Notes: generated by a model not told the origin, from the sequence alone. Positions 1 through 7,396 are shown, counted from the stretch's first letter. The stretch: 26,918 nucleotides of DNA from CAYWPG01 sp964460035 (GCA_964460035.1 CAYWPG010000047.1:1-26918); one strand, 5' to 3'. Numbers and translations: made by a program.

Positions 1-11
1 GCCGGGACGCC

Positions 12-58
12 GCTCCCACGGAAAAACCTCAATCCGGGGGGCTAGCCTCCGTGGGAGC
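12..58. repeat. Inverted repeat at window edge, hairpin 3' of the VOC gene
   Basis: Ten-base arms GCTCCCACGG (12-21) and CCGTGGGAGC (49-58) flank a 27-base loop, starting 9 bases beyond the VOC stop codon on the minus strand. The loop contains a run of five T on the minus strand, but inside rather than after the stem, so this is not a canonical terminator. The GTGGGAGC core resembles REP-type intergenic hairpins of gammaproteobacteria. The left context is cut by the window. Confidence 0.5.
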
Positions 59-66
59 CGCACTGC

Positions 67-459
67 TCACGCACGGCGGGACCGTGCCACTTCCTCGCTC
101 TGGTAAAACGAAAGCGTGTAACCGTCTGGGTCCAAGCAGTCCGCCGACCAGCCGCCCGGAGCGTGGCTCACAGGCGTGACGATGGTGACCCCCGCTTCGG
201 CTAATCCGGCCACCACATCGTCGATTCCACCTTGCGCCAGCTCGAATACGATCACCGGCGAGTTGCCGGGCTTGACCTCGCCCTGGAAGAAAAGCAAATC
301 GGTATTGTTCGGGATACATGCCAGCAACCAGGGATTGCCGTTGCCATCGTCCGGCATGCGCTGAACATCCAGCCCCAGAATGTCGCCATAGAAGCGCGCG
401 GTCCGATCGAGATCGCTGACGTAGTAAAGAATATTGCCGATACGGGCGTTTCGAATCAT
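67..459 (-). CDS. VOC family (glyoxalase/bleomycin-resistance fold) protein
   Basis: A 130-residue protein with the paired beta-alpha-beta-beta-beta layout of vicinal-oxygen-chelate proteins: strand one followed by VSDLDRTARFYGDILGL (about residues 14-30) and the terminal DPDGYTLSFYQ strand (about 111-121). The metal-ligand His of the first strand is Asn9 here, and the Glu that usually follows DPDG is Ser, so a metal-dependent dioxygenase or glyoxalase I role is unlikely; a binding or resistance-type role fits better. Its ATG overlaps the stop of the upstream sigma-factor gene in an ATGA, which implies translational coupling and a shared job. The substrate cannot be named from sequence. The family is certain; the function is not. 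Confidence 0.88.
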   Translation of the reverse strand: MIRNARIGNILYYVSDLDRTARFYGDILGLDVQRMPDDGNGNPWLLACIPNNTDLLFFQGEVKPGNSPVIVFELAQGGIDDVVAGLAEAGVTIVTPVSHAPGGWSADCLDPDGYTLSFYQSEEVARSRRA

Positions 460-1121
460 GACGGAGCGTCCTTTTCTAATAATGGATTGTCGTCATGGAT
501 ATATTGCCGCCGATCCCGATTTTGTGAGCAAGCGCTTGCGATCGACACCATCATCAAGTGCCCGTCCTGATCGTGCGTACCGAGCTGCGCGTTTTGCCGC
601 TGCATTGCGTTATGCAGCCAGCGCCGTATTTGCCCGAACGCCACCGGCGCTTGCAACCCCACGAACTCGTGCGGGGCGCTCGTGTCCTCGGCCGAGAGCC
701 TGGAGCGAAGGGCTGCGATTCTTTGTCTGAGCGCGGCGTCGGAGATGCCAAGCAAGTGAGCAATTTCAGCCCGCGTATGCCCGCTCAAAGCCAGCTTGGC
801 CACTACACGCTGAGCCTGGGGAAGTCGCTCGAGCGGCACAGCATCGGGATAATCGGTGTCAGCGGTCTGCTCCGCGTGGCGTGCATATGCGTCTTCCCTG
901 GCCGCCCGCCGCGTTTCGCTCCTGGCCGCTTCGGCCGCCATGTTTCGCAGCACCCCCTTGATCCAGCGCAGGTTGTCCGGCTGGGACAGATCGCCCCGCC
1001 CCACGGCGACCGCCTCGGCAAGCGCCTCCTGCAACAGGTCCTCCGCTTCCCCATAGCGTTGGCAATGCCGCCGTGCGATTCGCAGTAGCGACGCGATGAT
1101 GGACGCCATGGCTTGGCTCAC
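456..1121 (-). CDS. ECF-like sigma-70 family RNA polymerase sigma factor with C-terminal extension
   Basis: A 221-residue protein. Residues 8-65 resemble sigma region 2 (AEDLLQEALAEA followed by a WIKGVLRN helix), and 98-142 form region 4 with a helix-turn-helix (HTRAEIAHLLGISDAALRQRI). About 75 residues follow region 4, including the stretch THDQDGHLMMVSIAS, longer than a minimal ECF factor. The start is GTG at 1121, chosen because AGGAGGA lies 8 bases upstream; an in-frame ATG four codons on lacks such a site. No anti-sigma gene is adjacent; the only partner is the overlapping VOC gene downstream. It could act as a sigma factor or as a sigma-derived DNA-binding regulator. Family call good, regulon unknown. 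Confidence 0.82.
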   Translation of the reverse strand: MSQAMASIIASLLRIARRHCQRYGEAEDLLQEALAEAVAVGRGDLSQPDNLRWIKGVLRNMAAEAARSETRRAAREDAYARHAEQTADTDYPDAVPLERLPQAQRVVAKLALSGHTRAEIAHLLGISDAALRQRIAALRSRLSAEDTSAPHEFVGLQAPVAFGQIRRWLHNAMQRQNAQLGTHDQDGHLMMVSIASACSQNRDRRQYIHDDNPLLEKDAPS

Positions 1122-1496
1122 CGAAAGATCCTCCTGACTGTACGCACCGTCGTTGGCGATGCCCTGGCAAAGTTAGTTGTTCATCTGGCCTGCAGAAGCA
1201 GCCTCCCCCTCTGCACCGCCGCCCCGGCGCCCCTCCTCTCGGCCTCCGCAACCAGCTCAATGCTCAACACAGTTTGCAAGTAACTCACCGACCGTGGAAG
1301 CGCTCGCGCTCCACTGGCCATTCCAGGCCGATGCCTTGCATTACGTAGAAAGGGGCATCAACTTCTTTCCCAAAATCGACCATACTTGCACGCCTGGGAG
1401 CTCGGGCCGCGCCAGGGAACCGTATTCGCGGCACTGAGTCTAAGCTGCTTTGCACATCTCCACCGGAAGCGATTATTCAAGGAGGATACGCGCCTT
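1122..1496. other. Intergenic region between sigma factor and 72-aa gene
   Basis: 375 bases separating divergent genes, so promoters for both must lie here. I see the AGGAGGA ribosome site of the sigma gene at the left end and AAGGAGG (1479-1485) of the small gene at the right end. No convincing -35/-10 pair, long palindrome or RNA gene was recognised. A 32-codon minus-strand frame (1285-1383) lacks a ribosome site. Confidence 0.6.
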
Positions 1497-1715
1497 ATGA
1501 AGGATACTCGGCGCCCGGCGACCGTGCCCGAACACATCAAGCGGGCCGTAGACACTTTTGCAGCCGCTTACACACGCCATACCGACAAGGAACTGCCATG
1601 GGAAGAGGATCCACATGGCCTTCATGCGCTGCGCGATGCCCTCGAAGAAACGCTAGACGCTCCTGAACTTCTGCCGGCCGCCGAAGAGCTTGTACAGCTC
1701 CTGCGACGGCGCTAA
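1497..1715 (+). CDS. Small hypothetical protein, 72 aa
   Basis: A 72-residue acidic, largely helical protein starting MKDTRRPATVPEHIKRAVD and ending LVQLLRRR. The ATG at 1497 is preceded by AAGGAGG (1479-1485), a strong ribosome site 11 bases away; longer in-frame starts upstream lack one. The composition (HTDKELPWEEDPHGLHALRDALEETL) is not repetitive and reads like a real coding sequence. No signal peptide or membrane segment is visible, and I do not recognise the family. Its TAA overlaps the TAG of the convergent SDR gene (shared CTAA, 1712-1715), so the two transcripts are antisense at their ends. The protein is probably real because of the ribosome site; the function is unknown. Confidence 0.65.
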   Translation: MKDTRRPATVPEHIKRAVDTFAAAYTRHTDKELPWEEDPHGLHALRDALEETLDAPELLPAAEELVQLLRRR

Positions 1716-2515
1716 CGCGATCCTATCGCCGCCTCGATCAGCTTCTCGCTCAACGTCCATAGCCGCGCGCATGCGTCTTGGTCATAGGCTTGCGCATGCG
1801 CGCGGGCGGGGACGAGGCCGTTGAAGTAAGCACCGTTCTCCAGTGCGTCGGCGGTAACGAGATGCATGACCGCCTCGGCCCCCTCGTCCACGGTACTCTG
1901 CGGCTCTATGCCCGACTCCCGCACCATCCGCGTATCCATGAGCGTGGCCGGGTGCAAGCTGTATGCCGTCACTCCGCTACCATGGATGCGCTGGGCCAAA
2001 GTCCTGGTGAAAGCGATTAACGCCAGCTTGCTCTGCGCGTAGCCCCGCCCGCTGCTGTAATTGCGCTGGATCTGCGGATCGTCGAAGTCAATGGGTGCTT
2101 GAGCAGCCGAGGCCACATTCACGATGCGGGCAGGCGCGCTTCGATAGAGCAGCGGCAATAACAAGTCGGTAAGCAGGAAATGCGCCAGGTAATTTACTTG
2201 AAAGTGCAGCTCATAACCGTCGGCGCTAAAACGGCGCTGGGGCAAACCGGCAATGCCGGCGTTGTTGATCAATAAGTCCAAGCGGTCGTAGTCCCGCATT
2301 ATCCTTTCGGCCAGCTCTTTCACGCTGCCGAGCCGGGAAAAGTCGGCGCCATAGAACCGCGCGCTACCCATACCCTCCCGCGCAATCTGTTCTACCAGCG
2401 CCTCGCCGCGTTCCCGGTCGCGGCCATGCACGATTACGTGCGCTCCTCTGCGTGCCAGCCGCACCGCGACTTCACGTCCCAACCCCGAAGTCGAACCCGT
2501 GATGAGAGTGATCAT
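1712..2515 (-). CDS. SDR family NAD(P)-dependent oxidoreductase
   Basis: A 267-residue classical short-chain dehydrogenase, probably acting on a hydroxyl/carbonyl substrate with NAD(P)H in the cytosol. Visible motifs: cofactor glycine motif TGSTSGLG at residues 6-13, an Arg-rich patch HGRDRERG after strand two (suggesting NADPH), NNAG at 84-87, catalytic Ser136 (NVASAA), Tyr159 and Lys163 (YAQSK). The NxxH/N region QVNYLAHFLLTD resembles retinol-dehydrogenase-like SDRs. The start at 2515 is chosen because GGAGGAGG lies directly upstream; an upstream in-frame start would add 15 non-homologous residues. The gene stands alone and is convergent with the 72-aa gene. Family certain, substrate unknown. 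Confidence 0.93.
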   Translation of the reverse strand: MITLITGSTSGLGREVAVRLARRGAHVIVHGRDRERGEALVEQIAREGMGSARFYGADFSRLGSVKELAERIMRDYDRLDLLINNAGIAGLPQRRFSADGYELHFQVNYLAHFLLTDLLLPLLYRSAPARIVNVASAAQAPIDFDDPQIQRNYSSGRGYAQSKLALIAFTRTLAQRIHGSGVTAYSLHPATLMDTRMVRESGIEPQSTVDEGAEAVMHLVTADALENGAYFNGLVPARAHAQAYDQDACARLWTLSEKLIEAAIGSR

Positions 2516-2546
2516 CTGCTCCTCCTCCGGCGAAACCGCCCGCAGC

Positions 2547-2577
2547 CCCGAACGTGACAACGGTTCGGGTCAGAACC
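2547..2577. promoter_or_regulatory. Overlapping inverted repeats with three GAAC half-sites
   Basis: In the divergent SDR/outer-membrane-protein promoter region, CCCGAAC (2547-2553) and GTTCGGG (2563-2569) form an inverted repeat with a 9-base spacer. GGTTC (2562-2566) and GAACC (2573-2577) form a second, overlapping one. The site lies 32-62 bases upstream of the SDR start, where a repressor or activator could act. The cognate regulator is not in view. Confidence 0.4.
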
Positions 2578-2672
2578 ATCGGATGCAGTTCGCATACTGA
2601 GCACCATTCCCTTGCCGGCGTCATCCGCCACCGTAGATACTCCGGCCCTCCCCCCTTCATAAGGAGATCAGA

Positions 2673-3140
2673 ATGAAGAACAAAACTTTTCTCAAGGGAT
2701 TGCTTGCAACCGCGCTGCTGGCTCTCGCCCCTGTGCCGGCACTGAGCAGCGGAATCGGCATCGATCTGATTCGCCTGGCCGACGGCAATCAGGACGACGG
2801 AATGAGCAACGTCTACGGCCAACTCGCTCTCTCCGGCGGCGGCGCATTCGTTGCCGGCTATTCCTCCGGCGAGCACCTGAGCATCGTCGATATCGCCTAC
2901 AAGCACTATTTCGGCCGTTACGCGCGTGGAATTTTCGCGCAGGTCGGGGTCGGCTACTACGACGGCCAGCGCGACAGCGACCTCGGATTCGTCGGCTCCT
3001 TGGGCTACGAGCACCGATTAGCCCGCCACCTGGCCGTTTCCGGTTCGGTACGCATAGTCGCCGGAGTGGACGAGCACATCATAGGCTACCGGGAAACGCC
3101 CGTGTTTCAGCCAACTCTGGGCGTGATGCTGGTGTTCTGA
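2673..3140 (+). CDS. Small secreted outer-membrane beta-barrel-like protein
   Basis: A 155-residue protein with a clear Sec signal peptide (KNK, then hydrophobic FLKGLLATALLALAPVPALSS, cleavage near residue 25). The mature part is a run of alternating, glycine- and aromatic-rich strands (YGQLALSG, AFVAGYSS, IFAQVGVGYYD, FVGSLGYEHRL, LAVSGSVRIVAGV) and ends in FQPTLGVMLVF, with the C-terminal Phe typical of proteins inserted by the BAM complex. About 130 mature residues would suit a six- to eight-strand barrel. AAGGAG (2661-2666) precedes the ATG at 2673. I do not recognise a named family; localisation is the secure part of the call. It is transcribed divergently from the SDR gene. Confidence 0.75.
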   Translation: MKNKTFLKGLLATALLALAPVPALSSGIGIDLIRLADGNQDDGMSNVYGQLALSGGGAFVAGYSSGEHLSIVDIAYKHYFGRYARGIFAQVGVGYYDGQRDSDLGFVGSLGYEHRLARHLAVSGSVRIVAGVDEHIIGYRETPVFQPTLGVMLVF

Positions 3141-3148
3141 GTAAAGAC

Positions 3149-3183
3149 AAAAAAAGCGCGACGGGCATGGCCTGCCCGTGCGC
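3149..3183 (-). terminator. Rho-independent terminator for hsp20
   Basis: On the minus strand an 11-bp stem with one bulged base (arms 3156-3167 and 3173-3183, loop 3168-3172) is followed directly by seven T (plus-strand A run 3149-3155). It lies 118 bases past the Hsp20 stop. It starts 9 bases after the stop of the plus-strand outer-membrane protein gene and may also stop that transcript, though without a T run on that side. Confidence 0.8.
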
Positions 3184-3202
3184 ATCGTTGCTTGAACCGT
3201 GG

Positions 3203-3294
3203 GCCGCCTCGCGCTGCGGTACGCGAGGCGGCGGCCTGCGCGCAAACCCGAAGCGGTATGCTGCCGGGCGCGGGAGTGGGCTCGGCCACTCCCG
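3203..3294 (-). repeat. Two hairpins in the hsp20 3' region
   Basis: Between the Hsp20 stop and its terminator lie two more stems: CGGGAGTGG (3271-3279) with CCACTCCCG (3286-3294), and an 11-bp stem 3203-3213 / 3222-3232 with an 8-base loop. Neither has a following T run. They may stabilise the 3' end of the mRNA or be REP-like elements. Confidence 0.5.
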
Positions 3295-3300
3295 GAGCCG

Positions 3301-3825
3301 TTACTGAATCGTCACCTTGCGCCGCTTAGCAGCCTCTTGCTTGGGCATGACGAGCTCGAGCACACCGTCCTTGAGCTCAGCCTTGACCTTGTCGATCTCG
3401 ACCGCGCTCGGCAGCGTTACCGACCGCGCGAACTCGCCGTAAGCGATTTCACGCCTGTAGTAATCGCCACCTTCTTCCTCCTGCTCGTCCGCGTGAGCGC
3501 CGCGAATGGTGACGCTGTTCTCGTCTACCGAGATATCCAGATCCTCCTTGCGGAAACCCGGCACCTCGGCGCGCAGCACCAGCTCGTCGTCGCGCTCGAG
3601 CAAGTCGATGTTGGGCATGCGGGCTTGCGCGCCAACCAAGCTACGTGTCAGCGGGCTGCGCCCGAGCCGCAGCATCGACATCGGCAGCAGCTCATCGAAC
3701 AGCCGATCTATCTCCTCGAAGGGGCTCAGTAACGGCATAGGCGCCCGCATCCGCTGCACGGCGCTGCCACCGGCTCCGCTCTGCGAGAGATTACGGCCCT
3801 GATGGACTTTCAGCTCTTGTGCCAT
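3301..3825 (-). CDS. Hsp20/alpha-crystallin family small heat-shock protein
   Basis: A 174-residue small heat-shock protein that would bind unfolding cytosolic proteins as an oligomeric holdase. The alpha-crystallin domain spans about residues 68-165: PNIDLLERDDELVLRAEVPGF, then LDISVDENSVTIRG, and the family hallmark ELKDGVLELVMPK near residues 150-162. It is followed by a short basic tail ending KVTIQ, which holds an I/V-x-I/V-type motif. The N-terminal arm (PFEEIDRLFDELLP) is typical of class-A-like sHsps. The ATG at 3825 has AAAGGAGG just upstream. A hairpin lies beside that ribosome site, and a terminator lies downstream. No convincing heat-shock (sigma-32) promoter was seen. Family assignment is very secure. 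Confidence 0.96.
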   Translation of the reverse strand: MAQELKVHQGRNLSQSGAGGSAVQRMRAPMPLLSPFEEIDRLFDELLPMSMLRLGRSPLTRSLVGAQARMPNIDLLERDDELVLRAEVPGFRKEDLDISVDENSVTIRGAHADEQEEEGGDYYRREIAYGEFARSVTLPSAVEIDKVKAELKDGVLELVMPKQEAAKRRKVTIQ

Positions 3826-3839
3826 GGTGCGCCTCCTTT

Positions 3840-3857
3840 GTGATGCTTGATCATCAC
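3840..3857 (-). promoter_or_regulatory. Hairpin next to the hsp20 ribosome-binding site
   Basis: GTGATG (3840-3845) and CATCAC (3852-3857) form a 6-bp stem with a 6-base loop in the hsp20 leader, one base upstream of the AAGGAGG ribosome site (3832-3838 on the minus strand). Small heat-shock genes are often controlled by RNA thermometers, but this stem does not itself hide the ribosome site and no ROSE-type anti-Shine-Dalgarno stretch is evident. A thermometer role is therefore only a possibility. Confidence 0.3.
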
Positions 3858-4010
3858 CTCAAAATGTCACCGCTGTTACTCAACCCAGCCCCTTGGGGCT
3901 TCACAATATTCGACATTTTTTATGTGATGAAGTTCCGATTCACGCCGGCGGCCATAGACTTCTTCCCAGGGCTGTGGCGGCGCTGTTCCGGGCTATCGGC
4001 GCTGTCATTA

Positions 4011-4571
4011 CTAAGACCCGAGTTCGCGATTGTCCCTGAGCATGTTGCAGAACAACGCGCCCTGCTCGATGGCATCGTCCAGAGCGACATGAGTATGCGG
4101 CAGCTCGTCGAACCAATGGGCGGGCATATTGCGCTTCGTGCTTTCGCGGTATCCGGTCTTGAGCACGGCCATGGCATACGACTTGATATCGAGCGCCGAG
4201 TGCCCGAAGGGACTCTCGCCTACGAAGCGCATCAGGTACCAGTAGATAAACATGAAATCGAAGGCGGCAGGATATGCCACGAACACTGGCTTCCCTTTCA
4301 GCGCTTTGACCCACTCCACGTAGCGTCTCATAGCCTGTTCCGGTGGTTGTGGGTCGGTACGACACGCTGCCCACGCTTGCGGTTGCGTAGCCCACCACTT
4401 GGCGGTCACTGGATGCGGCGAAGCCCCTGGCAGGGTCTGGAGGTTGGCCGAGAAGGTAGCCACAAGCCGCTTGTCCGCCGTATATGCGGCGGATGCGAAG
4501 CTCAACATCGAGTGCGGGCCCGGTATAGGGCCGTCTGTTTCCACGTCCGTACTAATGTAGATTTCGCTCAT
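4011..4571 (-). CDS. DEDDh-type 3'-5' exonuclease family protein
   Basis: A 186-residue protein with the three exonuclease motifs of the DnaQ/RNase T superfamily: Exo I at STDVETDG (Asp9, Glu11), Exo II at AAFDFMF (Asp105), and Exo III at HVALDDA (His161 and Asp166, the H-x4-D form). These are the four acidic/His residues that hold two metal ions and cleave nucleotides from 3' ends. The protein is a single domain, with no polymerase or helicase part. HSMLSFASAAY and the WWATQ segment fit the small stand-alone exonuclease group. The ribosome site before the ATG at 4571 is weak (GGAA). DNA versus RNA substrate cannot be told. Family call is secure. Confidence 0.9.
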   Translation of the reverse strand: MSEIYISTDVETDGPIPGPHSMLSFASAAYTADKRLVATFSANLQTLPGASPHPVTAKWWATQPQAWAACRTDPQPPEQAMRRYVEWVKALKGKPVFVAYPAAFDFMFIYWYLMRFVGESPFGHSALDIKSYAMAVLKTGYRESTKRNMPAHWFDELPHTHVALDDAIEQGALFCNMLRDNRELGS

Positions 4572-5094
4572 GCAGAGAGTTCCAACGAGGCCCTACGACC
4601 TGTAGTTGATCGCTACTCGCCGGCATCTTAGCACTCACCAGCGCTTCGGCTGCCCCACCGCGCCATTCCGTACGGTACGAGACCCAAGCCCATTCCCTCT
4701 CTCTGCTCCGCTCTGCAGAAACAAAAAAATAGTCAATACTGGAATCGGCTTTAGTTTTCTGGTTTCCTTTCGTGTGTGGCACCAACCCGGTCGGCATAAC
4801 CGCTCAGGGAAATGAGCCCGCACCGCACGCCGGCTGCATGAAAATCGCTGTCGCGTCCGGTCGATAAAAGGAAGCGGAAGGAGTGCCCGTGTATCGAGTA
4901 TCTATTCACTTAATACACGCAAGCCGCTGCGGACCGGGGCTTTGGAGCCGCAAGCTGAAAGAAGCCTAGGAAGGGCCTTTTCGGCATTCCGCCAGGGGAA
5001 CACCCGTTTTTTGTGGAGCGCTACCCTGGTGACCGGTGTGTCACGCACACCGATAACGAACAACAAAATGTGTAACCATAAGGGGGAGAAACTA
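4572..5094. other. Divergent promoter region, exonuclease / carboxylesterase
   Basis: 523 bases without a confident gene. It must hold promoters for the exonuclease (leftward) and the esterase (rightward). A GGAAGGAG at 4876-4883 precedes a 26-codon GTG frame (4889-4969) that could be a leader peptide, but codon content gives no support. An inverted repeat lies at 5034-5052. The AAGGGGGAG site of the esterase is at about 5080. Confidence 0.5.
5034..5052. promoter_or_regulatory. Palindrome upstream of the carboxylesterase gene
   Basis: CGGTGTG (5034-5040) and CACACCG (5046-5052) form a 7-bp inverted repeat with a 5-base centre, ending 42 bases before the esterase ATG. Its size and place suit an operator or a leader hairpin. 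Confidence 0.4.
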
Positions 5095-6753
5095 ATGCGA
5101 TCATTTCAACGTGCAGCCGGGTCCGCATCCCGCCTGTGCACATGGATTGGCGGTGTGTTGCTGCTCGCGCTGGTAAGCGGCTGTAACTCCAGCTCCGGCT
5201 CATCGTCCAAGAAACCGGATCCGGAGCCTGAGCCGCCAGTCCGCACCACGACCGAAGGCGACGTGCGCGGTGTGGACGAAGGCGCGTTTCTGGCCTTCCG
5301 TGGCATACCCTACGCCGCCCCCCCTGTGAACGAATTGCGCTTTGCGCCGCCACAGCCTCCGGCGAAGCGGGACGAAGTACTCGATGCCAGCGAGTTCGGC
5401 AGCCTCTGCCCGCAGGCGGAGAGTCCGTTCGGCAAGGCCAGCCTGGATGAAGACTGCCTGTACCTGAATATCTACACTCCCAAGGATGAAGGTGATTATC
5501 CGGTGATGGTGTGGATTCACGGCGGCGCATTTATTTTCGGCAGCGGCAGCGATGAGGGCTACGATCCCGCGCGCCTGGTCGCGGAAGGCGTGGTGCTCGT
5601 GACGCTGAACTACCGCCTCGGCGCCCTGGGCTTTCTGGCACACGCCGATCTCAGCAAGGAGCGCCCGCAAGTAGGCTCGGGCAACTACGGGCTGATGGAC
5701 CAGCAGCAGGCGCTGCGCTGGATACAGGCCAATATCGAGAACTTCGGCGGCGACCCGAACAACGTAACCATCTTCGGCGAATCCGCGGGCGGTCACAGCG
5801 TGCTCTCGCACATTGCCTCCCCAGCCGCCGAGGGCTTGTTCCACAAGGCCATTGTGCAAAGCGGCTCCTATAATCCCGGCCAGATGCCACTACCGCTCGG
5901 CGAAATGCTGGTCGGCCCCCCCTTCGTGGACGCCCTGGGCTGCGGTGCGGACATCGACGTGCCGACCTGCCTGCGGCAGGCCTCGGTGGCCGATCTGCTC
6001 AAAGCCCAGGCGGATAGCTGGTATCTGCCGATGACCGGCGGCGAGATCCTGCCCAAGTCCATTTACGAAGCCTTGGACGAGGGCGAGTTCAATAAAGTGC
6101 CGGTACTGATGGGCAGCAACCTGCACGAGGGTCGGCTCTTCGTCGCGCTGGACATTGCCAACGGCACGTTTTACACGTCCGAAGCGGAGTACACAGCCGG
6201 CGTCAAGACCTTGCTGCAAGAAGATCCGACGCTGGACGCCGCCAAGATTGCCGCCGACTACCTGGCCAAAGAAGACCCTGCGGACCCAGGTCGCTTCCGC
6301 CAGGCTATAGCAGCCATCCAGACCGACTGGCGCTTCAACTGCGGCAATCTCCTGCAGTGGAACCAGCTCGCGGGGCACAACGTCCCGACTTACGGCTATT
6401 GGTTCGTTGACGAGACTGCTCCGCATCCGTTCGGCAAGGAGATCGACCTGTTGCTGCCCATGGGGGCCACCCACACGCTGGAGATCCAGTACGTCTTCGG
6501 CACCGTGGGTGACCGGGGCGGCAACGAAGCTCAGCAAAAGCTGTCGGATGCGATGGTGAGCTACTGGACGCGGTTCGCCAAATTCGGCAACCCGAACTCC
6601 GATGCCGCTCCGCTGTGGGACCCCTTCGCAACGGATAAGACTGTGTTGCGCTTGCACCCGACCGATACCAAGGCCTCGAATGCCGCCGAATTCAGCGCGG
6701 CCCACAACTGCGGTTACTGGGCCAATCCGCCGAAGGTCGCCGTTGGCGAGTAA
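5095..6753 (+). CDS. Type-B carboxylesterase, lipoprotein
   Basis: A 552-residue serine esterase of the carboxylesterase/cholinesterase family, hydrolysing carboxylic esters at the cell envelope. The lipoprotein signal peptide ends in LVSGC with Cys30 as lipidation site, followed by a Ser/Pro/Glu-rich linker. The catalytic domain begins near residue 50. Signature EDCLYLN lies at 119-125, the oxyanion HGG at 142-144, nucleophile Ser230 in GESAG, acid Glu345 in LHEGR, and His460 in GATHTLEIQYVFG. The start at 5095 is chosen for the AAGGGGGAG site and because it gives a proper signal peptide; 51 extra in-frame codons upstream would hide it. Family members act on p-nitrobenzyl esters, lipids and some plastic-derived monoesters. 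Here the substrate is unknown. Confidence 0.95.
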   Translation: MRSFQRAAGSASRLCTWIGGVLLLALVSGCNSSSGSSSKKPDPEPEPPVRTTTEGDVRGVDEGAFLAFRGIPYAAPPVNELRFAPPQPPAKRDEVLDASEFGSLCPQAESPFGKASLDEDCLYLNIYTPKDEGDYPVMVWIHGGAFIFGSGSDEGYDPARLVAEGVVLVTLNYRLGALGFLAHADLSKERPQVGSGNYGLMDQQQALRWIQANIENFGGDPNNVTIFGESAGGHSVLSHIASPAAEGLFHKAIVQSGSYNPGQMPLPLGEMLVGPPFVDALGCGADIDVPTCLRQASVADLLKAQADSWYLPMTGGEILPKSIYEALDEGEFNKVPVLMGSNLHEGRLFVALDIANGTFYTSEAEYTAGVKTLLQEDPTLDAAKIAADYLAKEDPADPGRFRQAIAAIQTDWRFNCGNLLQWNQLAGHNVPTYGYWFVDETAPHPFGKEIDLLLPMGATHTLEIQYVFGTVGDRGGNEAQQKLSDAMVSYWTRFAKFGNPNSDAAPLWDPFATDKTVLRLHPTDTKASNAAEFSAAHNCGYWANPPKVAVGE

Positions 6754-6783
6754 CGATATGGTAGCCCGATAGAGGCGATAACA

Positions 6784-6817
6784 CGAATCAACCGCCGCCA
6801 CTGCGGCGGTTGATTCG
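6784..6817 (+). terminator. Strong hairpin after the carboxylesterase gene
   Basis: A perfect 15-bp stem (6784-6798 with 6803-6817) closes a CACT loop, 30 bases past the esterase stop. There is no T run behind it, so it may be a hairpin-only terminator or an mRNA 3' stabiliser. Confidence 0.6.
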
Positions 6818-7252
6818 CTCATCCCTAACCAAGGACAACGCCTGCCCAGGGCCCCAGAGCGCGACACCACGCCTGCCTCAGGCCCCGGCGTCAGGGTCTT
6901 TCCCACTCACTCAACAAAGCCTCGGGTGCGGCACTCTCGGACCGCCGGGAACCCGCATCTGGCCCGCCCCAGCCCGTAGCCGGTCTTGGAGTCTTCAATA
7001 AAACCGCCTGATGAAACGGCCACAGATCAGACAGCTGGCAAGCGTACGTCGGCGTCCCCACCGTGATAGCCTAGCGTTTCGCCGGAATCGGCGCTGCCGC
7101 TCGCGATCAGCCCTGGTCGGCATGAATCTTCTCGGCGTACTGGCACTGCCGCCCCGGCAGTCTGGGGAGATGATTCAGTTCTGTTGGAGGTTCTGAATCG
7201 GTAGGGTGCGCAACCAGGGCCCGCTCTCACTGAGCGTTACATTCATAGGTTT

Positions 7253-7294
7253 GACTCCGCCGGGACTGTCGGGACGTCCCTACACGGCGGGGTC
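7253..7294. repeat. Nested inverted repeat
   Basis: GACTCCGCCG (7253-7262) faces CGGCGGGGTC (7285-7294) with one mismatch, and GGGAC (7262-7266) faces GTCCC (7276-7280) inside it. The element can fold into one branched hairpin in otherwise empty sequence. Confidence 0.35.
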
Positions 7295-7358
7295 CCTGAA
7301 AAGCAAACACCGGGGAGGCTTCTGAACGGCGGCTACGCGCATACCCACCGCGCAGCAT

Positions 7359-7396
7359 AAAAAAAGCGGCTCCGGTGTACTCCACCGGAACCGCTT
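7359..7396 (-). terminator. Rho-independent terminator of the cytochrome c peroxidase gene
   Basis: On the minus strand, arms 7383-7396 and 7364-7377 form a 13-bp stem with one mismatch and a 5-base loop, followed by a run of seven T (plus-strand A run 7359-7365). It starts 25 bases after the peroxidase stop. Confidence 0.88.

Noticed and set aside
1285..1383. A 32-codon minus-strand frame beginning MVDFGKEVDAPFYV
   Set aside because: It reads like protein but lacks a ribosome site, and its codon use differs from the neighbours.
3271..3294. Possible tRNA suggested by the hairpin-rich 3' region of hsp20
   Set aside because: No cloverleaf, anticodon arm, T-loop or CCA end can be drawn.
3858..3990. 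Sigma-32 heat-shock promoter before hsp20
   Set aside because: CCCC-containing -10 candidates exist, but no CTTGAA-like -35 at proper spacing was found.
4889..4969. A 26-codon GTG leader frame with GGAAGGAG upstream of the esterase
   Set aside because: It could be a leader peptide, but there is no attenuator or codon bias to support it.
5890..6906. A 338-codon frame on the minus strand
   Set aside because: It is antisense to the carboxylesterase catalytic domain and shows no protein-like features.
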